Positions 1 to 5,847 of a stretch of DNA of 6,047 nucleotides are shown here, piece by piece. Position numbers and translations under genes: made by a program. The stretch comes from an uncultured Clostridia bacterium (lineage in GTDB: Bacteria > Bacillota > Clostridia > TANB77 > CAG-508). A model generated the notes under the pieces. The model searched no databases. It saw only the letters and a list, made by a program, of their open reading frames with translations, and was not told where the DNA came from. The number at the start of each line of letters is the position of its first letter. The stretch's first letter is position 1. The stretch is from positions 1 through 6,047 of the forward strand of contig CANQES010000082.1 in NCBI GenBank assembly GCA_947595555.1, read 5' to 3'.

Positions 1-232
1 CTTCTATTAAAACTTCTTCTTGTCCCATTATTCCGCTGTGCATAATATTTACAGCAGCATCACCAATAGCAACTACCAAAGACATAACTGGTTTTATTAA
101 CTCTCCTCCTAAATTTGAAAGCACATCTGCAGCATGAACTGGTCGTGGTACAAACACAAATTCAAATAAAATAATAAAAATCAGGACAATAACAATTTTA
201 GTCCATATACTTTTATTGGTAAAAATTTTCAT
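1..232 (-). CDS. N-terminus of a secreted/membrane protein, partial (runs off left edge)
   Basis: The first 77 codons of a gene whose end lies outside the window. It starts at ATG (232-230), 8 bases after a GGAGG ribosome binding site (plus 241-245) and 17 bases after the stop of the VirB4-type ATPase gene, so it is the next gene of the same operon. The N-terminus is a signal peptide or anchor: Lys residues at 2, 7 and 12, a hydrophobic run at about residues 13-28, then Pro-Val-His-Ala-Ala with a plausible signal peptidase site after Ala34 or Ala35. The sequence after it (Gly-Gly-Glu-Leu-Ile-Lys-Pro-Val-Met-Ser-Leu, then a second moderately hydrophobic stretch) is not enough to name a family. 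By position after VirB4 it could be a polytopic channel component (VirB6/TrbL role); that is inference from gene order only. Confidence 0.8.
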   Translation of the reverse strand, partial: MKIFTNKSIWTKIVIVLIFIILFEFVFVPRPVHAADVLSNLGGELIKPVMSLVVAIGDAAVNIMHSGIMGQEEVLIE

Positions 233-249
233 GAAAAATTCCTCCAAAT

Positions 250-2205
250 CTATCCGTTAGATTGTTGTTTTGCTAATTGATTCAAGTTTGTTTCTACAAA
301 TTTGAATTCTTTTTTCGTTGGTGTAATCTTAAGAATTGCTGTATCTGATCCAACTTTAAACAATCCTTCACCTCTTTGGCAAGTAACAAGGAAATTAGCT
401 TCTCCTTCTGAAAGCTTAAACACTTCTTTTAAATATTCAATTTCAGATTTATCTTGAGCAAGAAATAATTTTGTATCAGAAGAGGTTAAAACTGCTTGTG
501 CTTCTGGTTTTTCATAGAAATCTTGAAATCTTTGAGAAATAATAGCAAGTGAAACATTTCTTTTTCTAGCACGTCTTGCCATTTTGTTTAAAAAGTCAAC
601 TGCTTCTGGATAAGGAAGCAACATCCATGCCTCATCCACAAGAACTCTTTTTTTAGAAGCTTTTTGTTTATCTTCGCTATTTTTCTTAACAAATTTCTCC
701 CATATCCAAGAAAGTAGAATTTGTTGAGCAAGTGGCCTTGCAAATCTTTCTTCTAATTGAGAAATATCCAAATTGATAAAAGGTACTCCTTCTAACAAAT
801 CAAATGTAGATTGTCCATCAAAATAAGCCATTTGTCCATCATATTCTCTAATATATTGTTTCATAACTTTTAATAAATAGCTATAATGATATTGATAATC
901 TGGATTTTTATTTTCTTTTGCCTTCATTAAAATTCTTTTATACCAGCTGCCTATTGTAGGCATTTTTTTTCTTTTTTTAGCCAACATATTCCCTGAAGTT
1001 AATCCTATAGAGCTTTGCTCATATAAGCTTTCTGGATTTCCATTAATGCCAATTGCTGTATATTCCTCAGCAACCGCTTCTGCTATAATTTGTTTTGTAA
1101 GTTCGTTTACTTCTGTACTTCTTGTACTACCTTTTGCCATCGTTAAAAGTCCTTGCGTAACATCTTCTACTTTATTCTCAATATTAAGAACCGTTCTTTC
1201 TTTTCCTGTTATCTCATCTTTCACTGTTTCAGTTTCTACGTCAAAGATGTTGATAATGGTTTTAGAATTTGGACTAATCACTACATTAATTCCACCTAGA
1301 CTTTCGGCTACAATTGTATATTCACCTTCTGCATCTAAAGCCAAGCTCTCTATATCCATAAGTACAGATGATCTTGACACTAATGTTTTCATTGTAACAG
1401 ATTTACCTGCACCAGATTTTGCAAATATTACCATATTATAATTAGTAAGTGAACTATGGAAATTATCAAATAAAATAGGGGTTCCTGTTTGTCTATTGTA
1501 GCCCAATGGTATTCCAGAAGGATGTCCTACTTCTGAGGTCGTAAAAGGAAATACGGTTGCCATAGAATTTCTATCAAAAGTATGAGTTTTAGATAGTTTG
1601 TTTTCCATTAACGGTATATTGGACTGAAAAGCTTCCTCTTGAATCCCCCAAGCACTCTTTATTCCAACCATCGTTTTTGACATCTCTGAAGCTAACATTT
1701 TAGTAAGTCTATCTAGATCCTCTAAATTATAAGCAAATAAAGTAGAAACAATAGTTGCTTCAAACAATTTATTAAATCCTGCTGCAATTTCATCTCTTAA
1801 TTGTTCTGCTTCTAATCTTTTTTGTGTTATCGTACTTTCTCTGTTAATATTTCCTTTATCTGCTGCTACAATTCTTTCCGTTTCCAATTCATTAATAACC
1901 CTATTTAATTCGTTTTGTGATTTCTCTTCTTTAATAGGATTGATGTAAATAGAGGTGTTAATATCTCCAAAAAGATACATATCTCTAAATAATTCTGGAA
2001 ATGTACACATTCTTGGAAGAGTAGCTACAAAGAAACTTCTAGCAAACCTTTTTGTGTTTGAAATAATTTCTAAGTGATCTACATTAGAGCAATCAATTCC
2101 AGAAGGTGCAATCAAATCTTTAATTGTCTTCATCTTTAAAATTTCATTTTCTTGTTGTGCTGTATGTATAGACTGTTCTTCTTGTGCCTTTTTATTTTTT
2201 TTCAT
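250..2205 (-). CDS. virB4: VirB4/TraC-family type IV secretion ATPase (ATPase-bearing part)
   Basis: A 651-residue cytoplasmic ATPase that powers pilus biogenesis and substrate transfer in type IV secretion systems. Seen: Walker A at residues 262-269 (AKSGAGKS), the DAEGEY strand typical of VirB4/HerA-type ATPases at 291-296, Walker B with catalytic acid at 521-527 (VLVDEAW; Asp524, Glu525), a sensor-like IISQRFQDF around 556-563 with Gln558, and the C-terminal RGEGLF around Arg611. Residues 25-250 resemble the middle segment of VirB4 proteins that precedes the ATPase. The expected membrane-proximal N-terminal domain is absent and appears to be encoded by the gene upstream (2192-3400). The first 25 residues are charged and probably a linker. 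The start at 2205 has a near-perfect AAGGAGGT ribosome binding site 5-6 bases away, inside the upstream gene's last codons; the two overlap by 14 bases, implying translational coupling. The first glycine of the Walker A signature is Ala; the key Gly-Lys-Ser is intact. Confidence 0.95.
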   Translation of the reverse strand: MKKNKKAQEEQSIHTAQQENEILKMKTIKDLIAPSGIDCSNVDHLEIISNTKRFARSFFVATLPRMCTFPELFRDMYLFGDINTSIYINPIKEEKSQNELNRVINELETERIVAADKGNINRESTITQKRLEAEQLRDEIAAGFNKLFEATIVSTLFAYNLEDLDRLTKMLASEMSKTMVGIKSAWGIQEEAFQSNIPLMENKLSKTHTFDRNSMATVFPFTTSEVGHPSGIPLGYNRQTGTPILFDNFHSSLTNYNMVIFAKSGAGKSVTMKTLVSRSSVLMDIESLALDAEGEYTIVAESLGGINVVISPNSKTIINIFDVETETVKDEITGKERTVLNIENKVEDVTQGLLTMAKGSTRSTEVNELTKQIIAEAVAEEYTAIGINGNPESLYEQSSIGLTSGNMLAKKRKKMPTIGSWYKRILMKAKENKNPDYQYHYSYLLKVMKQYIREYDGQMAYFDGQSTFDLLEGVPFINLDISQLEERFARPLAQQILLSWIWEKFVKKNSEDKQKASKKRVLVDEAWMLLPYPEAVDFLNKMARRARKRNVSLAIISQRFQDFYEKPEAQAVLTSSDTKLFLAQDKSEIEYLKEVFKLSEGEANFLVTCQRGEGLFKVGSDTAILKITPTKKEFKFVETNLNQLAKQQSNG

Positions 2206-3400
2206 TTGCTACCTCCTTCTCTTTCGTTGTCTTTTTCTTTGTTTTATTTTTTTCTGTCTCTTTTTTTAATTTATTCTTTGCTTTTTCTGCAACCTTAGAA
2301 CCAATTAGGGATTCATTTTCATCAATAATAATGCGAGCCATATCATTTATTAACTTATCCATTTGTTTTTCTCTTCTTTTCACTTGTCTTTCTTTTTCTG
2401 TTTCTATGGTTGCTTCATAAATTAATTCATTTGCTTTTTGGGTAGCTCCTTCTTTTATTGCTTTATCAATTTCTTTCATTCTTTTATCTAAAACATTTGG
2501 TGCTGTACGATATAATTGGTCATATCCTGCTTCTAACGCTTTTTCTAAACTAAATATTTCTGATTCGTCTCTATTATATGATACATATAACAACTCCGCT
2601 AACTCTTCCGAGTCTAATATCTTACTTGTAATACTGCACACCGATAAAGCACTAATCAAAGATTGACATCTAGTGTATAATTCAGCAAAAGCCATATTTG
2701 ATATTTCATCTCGTGTAAAATTGCCATTTATCTCTTCAGGAGTATAAGAAAGAATAATATAATAATTTTTCTTTAATATATTTTTATTCAAGCTCATTCT
2801 TTCCGTATCATTCACTATATCTATACTATATTCATACAAATTTCTTTCTCTAGCTACTTCTAATTCTAATTTTTTTACTTCTTCTTCGGGATAATCTAAT
2901 CCTTTTGCCTTATTATATTCCATTTGCTTTTTCAGTAATCTCTCTTGAATTTTTTTTACTTTATCTCTATATTTTTGAATACCCTTTTCCAAATTAACCG
3001 TACCTGTTTGAACAAAAATCTGAATAGGATACCTTAACGTATTTAAACATTGTATAAATCCCTGTTCTACACTATTTTTTTCTAGTCCAGACATTAAGTC
3101 ATAATTGATTCCTTGACACTCCATTATCATTAAATATTTATTTCCTTTATGAGTAACAATCATATTATCTTCTATTTTATCAAAATTCATAAATGAAAAA
3201 ACAGATTGCTTATTATAACTAATAGAATTATTTTCTTTTGTTTCAGAAAATTTTTCTGTTTTTTCTTTTTTTATTTTCTCTGTCTTGTTTTTTGTTTTCA
3301 ATAATATAACAATATACGCTATCACTAAGAAAATTAGTACAACTATCATTATAACTAATATTATACTTAGCAATGCTGATATTTGATCCGTATTATTCAT
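2192..3400 (-). CDS. Membrane-anchored TraC-like / VirB4 N-terminal-domain protein
   Basis: A 402-residue protein with one N-terminal transmembrane helix (about residues 9-34), a Lys/Glu-rich linker (35-60), a globular region (about 64-300) and a highly basic, Lys/Glu-rich tail (about 335-402). The globular region has the pattern of the N-terminal domain of VirB4/TraC proteins: a short strand-rich start (DNMIVTHKGNKYLMIMEC), then Asn99, a Glu-containing helix, TLRYPIQIFVQT at about 121-132, a long charged helix pair (about 138-190) and ELAELLYVSYNRDES at 266-280. No Walker motifs are present, so it is not an ATPase by itself. It probably anchors the downstream ATPase (250-2205) to the membrane, together forming the equivalent of one VirB4. 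The ATG at 3400 has AAAGGAGT 8-9 bases upstream and overlaps the PrgI-like gene by 8 bases. Assignment to the TraC-like domain is by recalled pattern, not a search. Confidence 0.85.
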   Translation of the reverse strand: MNNTDQISALLSIILVIMIVVLIFLVIAYIVILLKTKNKTEKIKKEKTEKFSETKENNSISYNKQSVFSFMNFDKIEDNMIVTHKGNKYLMIMECQGINYDLMSGLEKNSVEQGFIQCLNTLRYPIQIFVQTGTVNLEKGIQKYRDKVKKIQERLLKKQMEYNKAKGLDYPEEEVKKLELEVARERNLYEYSIDIVNDTERMSLNKNILKKNYYIILSYTPEEINGNFTRDEISNMAFAELYTRCQSLISALSVCSITSKILDSEELAELLYVSYNRDESEIFSLEKALEAGYDQLYRTAPNVLDKRMKEIDKAIKEGATQKANELIYEATIETEKERQVKRREKQMDKLINDMARIIIDENESLIGSKVAEKAKNKLKKETEKNKTKKKTTKEKEVANEKK

Positions 3401-3740
3401 CTTTTGTTACTCCTTTCTCATATACATAAATTTTATTTTTTTGCCTTTTAAATTTTATCCATCTTCTTATTACATCATCTATTGCTTCTCCTCCTGTTTT
3501 TTCAGTAAATCTAAATTTTTTCGTATCCGGTATTTTAAATGTACCTATACAAAAGCCCAGTAGTCCAAATAGCAATACAAAGCCAATACCTATCATTTCC
3601 AATCCTAATACATTAAATATAAGATAAAAAATCCCTCCTACTAGTGCTCCTAAACCTGTATATAAAAGCCCTTTAATAGAAAAAATATATAAAATTCTAC
3701 TTTCACCTTTATAATTTCTTGGTATTTCATGAGTTTGCAT
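3393..3740 (-). CDS. PrgI-family (VirB3-like) type IV secretion membrane protein
   Basis: A 115-residue inner-membrane protein. The N-terminus reads HEIPRNYKGE, typical of the PrgI family; two hydrophobic segments follow (about residues 22-44 and 49-68), then a cytoplasmic tail with IPD (70-72), FRFTEKTGGE around 76-85, a basic helix ending WIKFKRQKNKIYVY and an acidic end. PrgI proteins of Gram-positive conjugation systems sit directly before VirB4 and are regarded as the VirB3 counterpart, which matches the order here. The ATG at 3740 lies 7 bases after GAGGAGG (plus 3748-3754). It is the first gene of the secretion-machine operon, preceded by a promoter candidate at 3786-3794, and overlaps the next gene by 8 bases. 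Confidence 0.92.
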   Translation of the reverse strand: MQTHEIPRNYKGESRILYIFSIKGLLYTGLGALVGGIFYLIFNVLGLEMIGIGFVLLFGLLGFCIGTFKIPDTKKFRFTEKTGGEAIDDVIRRWIKFKRQKNKIYVYEKGVTKDE

Positions 3741-3785
3741 CTTGGTTCCTCCTCTACTTTTTATATAGATATTATCTCATTATCT

Positions 3786-3814
3786 ATTATAACAGATTTT
3801 TTTAATAATTGCGA
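3786..3814 (-). promoter_or_regulatory. Candidate extended -10 promoter for the PrgI-VirB4 operon
   Basis: On the minus strand a perfect TATAAT (plus 3786-3791) is directly preceded by TGT, giving an extended -10 (TGnTATAAT). The position 17 bases upstream (3809-3814, TCGCAA) matches the -35 consensus at only 3 of 6, so the extended -10 would carry recognition. The predicted transcript would start near 3779, about 39 bases before the PrgI-like start codon. Confidence 0.6.
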
Positions 3815-3839
3815 CTTTTTTCCTTTTTTTTTATTAAAA

Positions 3840-3872
3840 AGTAACTGTTTTGTAATATTTTTGTAATATTTT
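3840..3872 (-). repeat. 11-bp-phased TTACA direct repeat upstream of the PrgI operon promoter
   Basis: The minus strand carries TTACA, TTACA, TTACT at plus 3862-3866, 3851-3855 and 3840-3844, exactly 11 bases apart; the outer two are part of a perfect 11-bp tandem repeat (TGTAATATTTT on the plus strand, 3851-3872). The array begins about 26 bases upstream of the -35 position of the PrgI promoter candidate. Phased direct repeats of this kind are the usual binding layout of OmpR/PhoB-type response regulators (for example PhoP boxes). The rest of the gap towards 3975 shows only AT-rich sequence and a 5-bp inverted repeat at 3915-3930. Function as an operator is inference; low sequence complexity makes chance possible. 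Confidence 0.4.
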
Positions 3873-3975
3873 CTTTATTTTTATAAGAATCGCATTTTAT
3901 AATAAATTTCCTTCAGCATAACTCAATGCTAACAACTTAAGATAATTATCCCAGTATAGCTCTAAAATTAACATT

Positions 3976-4016
3976 AAAAAAATAGAAGTAAAATATCTAA
4001 ATTTTACTTCTATTTT
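3976..4016 (-). terminator. Intrinsic terminator after the fourth pilin gene
   Basis: A perfect 16-bp inverted repeat (3979-3994 and 4001-4016; core arm AATAGAAGTAAAAT) with a 6-base loop is followed on the minus strand by a run of seven T (plus 3976-3982, partly inside the stem). It begins 24 bases after the pilin stop codon. The stem is AT-rich but long. It separates pilin transcription from the PrgI-VirB4 operon. Confidence 0.85.
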
Positions 4017-4039
4017 CACTATTCTTTTTTTCTTGATTA

Positions 4040-4414
4040 TTATGATCCACTTAAGTTTGATGTAAAGCTAAAGATAACCGTAGCAATTGCAGATGCTGCA
4101 AAAACAAGTGCTGCACCTATTATATATGGTAACAAAGTTTTCTTATACTCTGCTTTTTCTTCTGCACTTCCTATCATATATTTAAGTCCTAATATTACTA
4201 AAACAATTACAGATGCAATAGAACCTACTGTACTAATAATAGTAATAAGTTGATTTCCTATATTAGTAATTCCACTTACATTTGTATTCTTTCCAGTAAA
4301 GTTAGTAGGAGATACTCCTGAACTATTTGTATTTGCTGCAAATACTGTTGTTGCAGTAGACATGACCATTATAGCCATTAGTACTATAGATAATATCTTT
4401 GATACTTTTTTCAT
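4040..4414 (-). CDS. TrbC/VirB2-family pilin-like protein, copy 4 (separately transcribed)
   Basis: A 124-residue secreted small membrane protein of the TrbC/VirB2 class, the subunit type that builds the conjugative pilus or its Gram-positive equivalent. Signal peptide at 1-26 (basic MKKVSK, hydrophobic core, likely cut after Val-Phe-Ala), a Ser/Thr/Asn-rich mature N-terminus (27-50), first membrane helix about 55-77, the loop GLKYMIGSAEEKAEYK (76-91), second helix about 95-117 and a short polar tail. The gene has the best ribosome binding site of the four (AAAAGGAGGA, 7 bases from ATG), a promoter candidate of its own at 4495-4523 and a strong terminator after it, all suggesting high expression and a possible role as major pilin (inference). 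It is closest to the neighbour at 4501-4845: both share NIGNQ, TIIST and TLLPY. Confidence 0.9.
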   Translation of the reverse strand: MKKVSKILSIVLMAIMVMSTATTVFAANTNSSGVSPTNFTGKNTNVSGITNIGNQLITIISTVGSIASVIVLVILGLKYMIGSAEEKAEYKKTLLPYIIGAALVFAASAIATVIFSFTSNLSGS

Positions 4415-4448
4415 GTTTTTTCCTCCTTTTATTTAAAATCTATTGTTC

Positions 4449-4465
4449 TCTTTGTATAACAAAGA
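4449..4465. repeat. 17-bp palindrome in the leader of the fourth pilin gene
   Basis: TCTTTGT-ATA-ACAAAGA, two perfect 7-bp arms around 3 bases. It lies downstream of the predicted transcription start (about 4488) and about 20 bases before the ribosome binding site. No T-run follows on the minus strand, so it is not an intrinsic terminator. It could be an operator or a leader hairpin that stabilises the pilin mRNA; neither is shown by sequence alone. Confidence 0.4.
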
Positions 4466-4494
4466 ATGTTAAAAACTTAATTTAATTCATATAT

Positions 4495-4523
4495 ATTATA
4501 TCATATATGCAAATTTATTGCAA
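4495..4523 (-). promoter_or_regulatory. Candidate sigma-A promoter for the fourth pilin gene
   Basis: TTGCAA (plus 4518-4523, 4 of 6 to the -35 consensus), a 17-base spacer, and a perfect TATAAT (plus 4495-4500) on the minus strand. The -35 and most of the spacer lie inside the last codons of the upstream pilin gene, whose TGA stop is at 4501-4503. The predicted start near 4488 gives a leader of about 74 bases that contains the palindrome at 4449-4465. Confidence 0.65.
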
Positions 4524-4845
4524 CATTATATATAATACCTGCAATTGCAGAAGCCGAAAAGACAAATCCTGCACCTATAAGATAAGGTAACAATGTTCTT
4601 TTGTATTCTGCTCTTTGCTCTACACTTCCCATCATATATTTTATTCCTAATACTATCAAAACAATTACAGATATAATAGAAGCTATGGTACTGATAATCG
4701 TAACTATTTGATTGCCAATATTTTCAACTTCCGGTGATGCTGTGTTTGGAACTACATCGTTAATTCCAAAAGCAAATACTGAATAATTGATATTTAACAA
4801 TATGATAAAAAATAAACAAACAGCTTTTATCCATTTTGATTTCAT
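4501..4845 (-). CDS. TrbC/VirB2-family pilin-like protein, copy 3
   Basis: A 114-residue protein, the shortest of the four. It has a signal peptide (basic MKSKWIK, hydrophobic 9-19, likely cleavage after Val-Phe-Ala at 25), a short mature N-terminus, first membrane helix about 47-68, the shared loop GIKYMMGSVEQRAEYK (67-82), and a second helix about 86-108. It is the only copy with Gln rather than Glu at the second acidic position of the loop. It lies 20 bases after the stop of the previous pilin gene and is probably on the same transcript; its ribosome binding site (GAGGG, 6 bases from ATG) is weaker than that of its downstream sister. The gene ends in TGA, and its 3' end overlaps the next gene's promoter candidate. 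Confidence 0.88.
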   Translation of the reverse strand: MKSKWIKAVCLFFIILLNINYSVFAFGINDVVPNTASPEVENIGNQIVTIISTIASIISVIVLIVLGIKYMMGSVEQRAEYKRTLLPYLIGAGFVFSASAIAGIIYNVAINLHI

Positions 4846-4865
4846 TTCTATCCCTCAATTCCTCA

Positions 4866-5294
4866 TTAACTTAATATATTAATAACCAATTTCCAAATAC
4901 CATAAGCCCCAAAAATTGCCACACATCCTACTACATAAATAATTAAAGATTCTTTATATTCTGCCTTTTCTTCTACGCTTCCTGTCATGTATTTTATACC
5001 TAATAGAATTCCTACAATAATCGCTACAATAATTCCTATTCCTAATAAGATATTATATAAAAATGCATTTGTGTTTCCTAATTCTGTCTCATCTATAGAT
5101 GCTTGATTTTCCCCTGTTGAAATAAAATTGTCTGCTCCTGTAATTACATTATCAATAGAAGATTTTGCCATTACCGCACATGGCGTGATATAAAATGTTC
5201 CATTATTTTCAAATGAAATACACCTTGTATTTAATATACACATAAGTAAAAGAACTATGATAACCATGATTTTTTTCAAATATTTTCTATCCAC
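4866..5294 (-). CDS. TrbC/VirB2-like protein with extended N-terminal segment, copy 2
   Basis: A 142-residue protein with the TrbC/VirB2 two-helix core: helices at about 77-98 and 116-139 flanking the shared loop GIKYMTGSVEEKAEYK (99-114). It differs from its three sisters: the mature N-terminal segment before the first helix is clearly longer (about 35-50 residues, with ADNFIST and an acidic patch), the signal peptide is followed by an unusual stretch with Cys25 and Cys39, and the C-terminal helix is divergent (Cys124, Trp134). Cleavage might follow Val-Met-Ala at about 43, which would be late for a signal peptide. The start is GTG at 5294, 10 bases after AAGGAGAT; the ATG embedded in that site (5304-5302) leads to a stop after five codons. 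It sits 16 bases after the preceding pilin gene. It may be a minor or tip-type subunit rather than the bulk pilin; this is inference. Confidence 0.82.
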   Translation of the reverse strand: MDRKYLKKIMVIIVLLLMCILNTRCISFENNGTFYITPCAVMAKSSIDNVITGADNFISTGENQASIDETELGNTNAFLYNILLGIGIIVAIIVGILLGIKYMTGSVEEKAEYKESLIIYVVGCVAIFGAYGIWKLVINILS

Positions 5295-5310
5295 GTTTTA
5301 TCATCTCCTT

Positions 5311-5685
5311 TTATAATAAAGTATTTACAATATCAATAATTAGCCCTAAAATATTGATTATTCCAAATACCATTATCGCACCTATTACATAAGGTATCAT
5401 TGTTTTTTTATATTCTGCTCTTTCTTCTACACTTCCTAGCATATATTTAATTCCTAAAACAACCAAAACAATAACAGAACTAAGAGAGGCAATGATTTGT
5501 ATCGCTCCTATTACATTGTTTCCTATCGTTAATAATTTGTCCGCATTACTTACTTCTGTCGTGCTGTTAGGTGTCCATTTTGGATTGTTTACATCAAAAT
5601 TTAATGCCATTACACAATTGCAAGAAAATAATGATATAACACTTGTTAGTAATATTATTATCATAACATTTTTGATTATTTTCAT
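5311..5685 (-). CDS. TrbC/VirB2-family pilin-like protein, copy 1 (first gene of pilin operon)
   Basis: A 124-residue secreted membrane protein of the TrbC/VirB2 class. Signal peptide with basic start (MKIIK) and hydrophobic core 7-20, likely cleavage after Val-Met-Ala at 27; polar, Asn/Thr-rich mature segment about 28-50; first membrane helix about 56-78; loop GIKYMLGSVEERAEYK (78-93); second helix about 97-120. The ATG at 5685 is preceded 7 bases upstream by AAGGAAGGTGA, which pairs with the 16S tail through GGTGA. It is the first gene after the promoter at 5742-5770, and the next pilin gene begins 16 bases after its stop. An opposite-strand reading frame over its 5' end is very hydrophobic and low in complexity and looks like a shadow. 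Confidence 0.9.
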   Translation of the reverse strand: MKIIKNVMIIILLTSVISLFSCNCVMALNFDVNNPKWTPNSTTEVSNADKLLTIGNNVIGAIQIIASLSSVIVLVVLGIKYMLGSVEERAEYKKTMIPYVIGAIMVFGIINILGLIIDIVNTLL

Positions 5686-5741
5686 TATTTTCTCACCTTC
5701 CTTTTTATTTTTCTATAATTTGACATTTTTCTCTTATATCT

Positions 5742-5770
5742 ATCATACTATTTTTTTTGTTTTTAGTCAA
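5742..5770 (-). promoter_or_regulatory. Sigma-A-type promoter of the pilin operon
   Basis: TTGACT (plus 5765-5770, 5 of 6 to consensus), a 17-base A-rich spacer, then TATGAT (plus 5742-5747, 5 of 6) on the minus strand. The predicted start near 5735 gives a leader of about 50 bases to the first pilin gene. This is the best promoter match in the window. Confidence 0.75.
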
Positions 5771-5782
5771 TATTTATCTTTA

Positions 5783-5798
5783 TTACATTTTCTTTACA
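5783..5798 (+). repeat. 11-bp-spaced TTACA pair upstream of the pilin promoter
   Basis: TTACATTTTCTTTACA: two TTACA copies (5783-5787 and 5794-5798) exactly 11 bases apart, starting 13 bases upstream of the -35 of the pilin promoter. The same pentamer with the same period occurs upstream of the PrgI-operon promoter (3840-3872), there on the opposite strand. It may be a shared regulator site, but two copies of a 5-mer in AT-rich DNA is weak evidence. Confidence 0.3.
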
Positions 5799-5808
5799 TT
5801 TTTTATAT

Positions 5809-5837
5809 AAAAAAATAATACAAAGCAAATTTGCCTT
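5809..5837 (-). terminator. Weak terminator-like hairpin after tRNA-Ser(GCU)
   Basis: On the minus strand AAGGCA-AATT-TGCTTT (plus 5822-5837) can form a 6-bp stem with one G-U pair, followed after 6 bases by seven T (plus 5809-5815). It lies 11 bases past the tRNA 3' end, where a tRNA terminator would be expected, but the stem is short and the T-run is not adjacent. Confidence 0.35.
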
Positions 5838-5847
5838 ATATTATCTT

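Noticed and set aside
1399..1422. Defective Walker A in the ATPase (Ala in place of the first Gly)
   Set aside because: The functional Gly-Lys-Ser, Walker B acids and downstream motifs are intact; a first-position change alone does not indicate loss of activity.
1046..1441. 131-residue plus-strand open frame
   Set aside because: It lies wholly inside the VirB4 ATPase gene on the other strand, has no ribosome binding site of note and a low-complexity hydrophobic product: a shadow frame.
2192..2205. Possible frameshift joining the TraC-like protein and the ATPase into one VirB4
   Set aside because: The downstream gene has its own near-perfect ribosome binding site and ATG, and both ends of the junction are charged linker sequence, so two genes are more likely than a broken one.
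2184..2420. 78-residue plus-strand open frame rich in Phe and Ser
   Set aside because: It is the complement of the Lys/Glu-rich tail of the TraC-like protein; its composition is explained by that.
3840..3872. CRISPR array or iteron-type origin
   Set aside because: Only two full 11-bp units plus a partial one, directly abutting without spacers, and no Cas or replication gene nearby.
5605..5635. Lipobox (Leu-Phe-Ser-Cys) in the signal peptide of the first pilin
   Set aside because: Phe at the -2 position does not fit the lipobox consensus, and a better ordinary cleavage site (Val-Met-Ala) follows.
5492..5818. 108-residue plus-strand frame over the pilin start and promoter region
   Set aside because: It is antisense to a clear pilin gene and its promoter, with a low-complexity Phe/Ile-rich product from AT-rich DNA.
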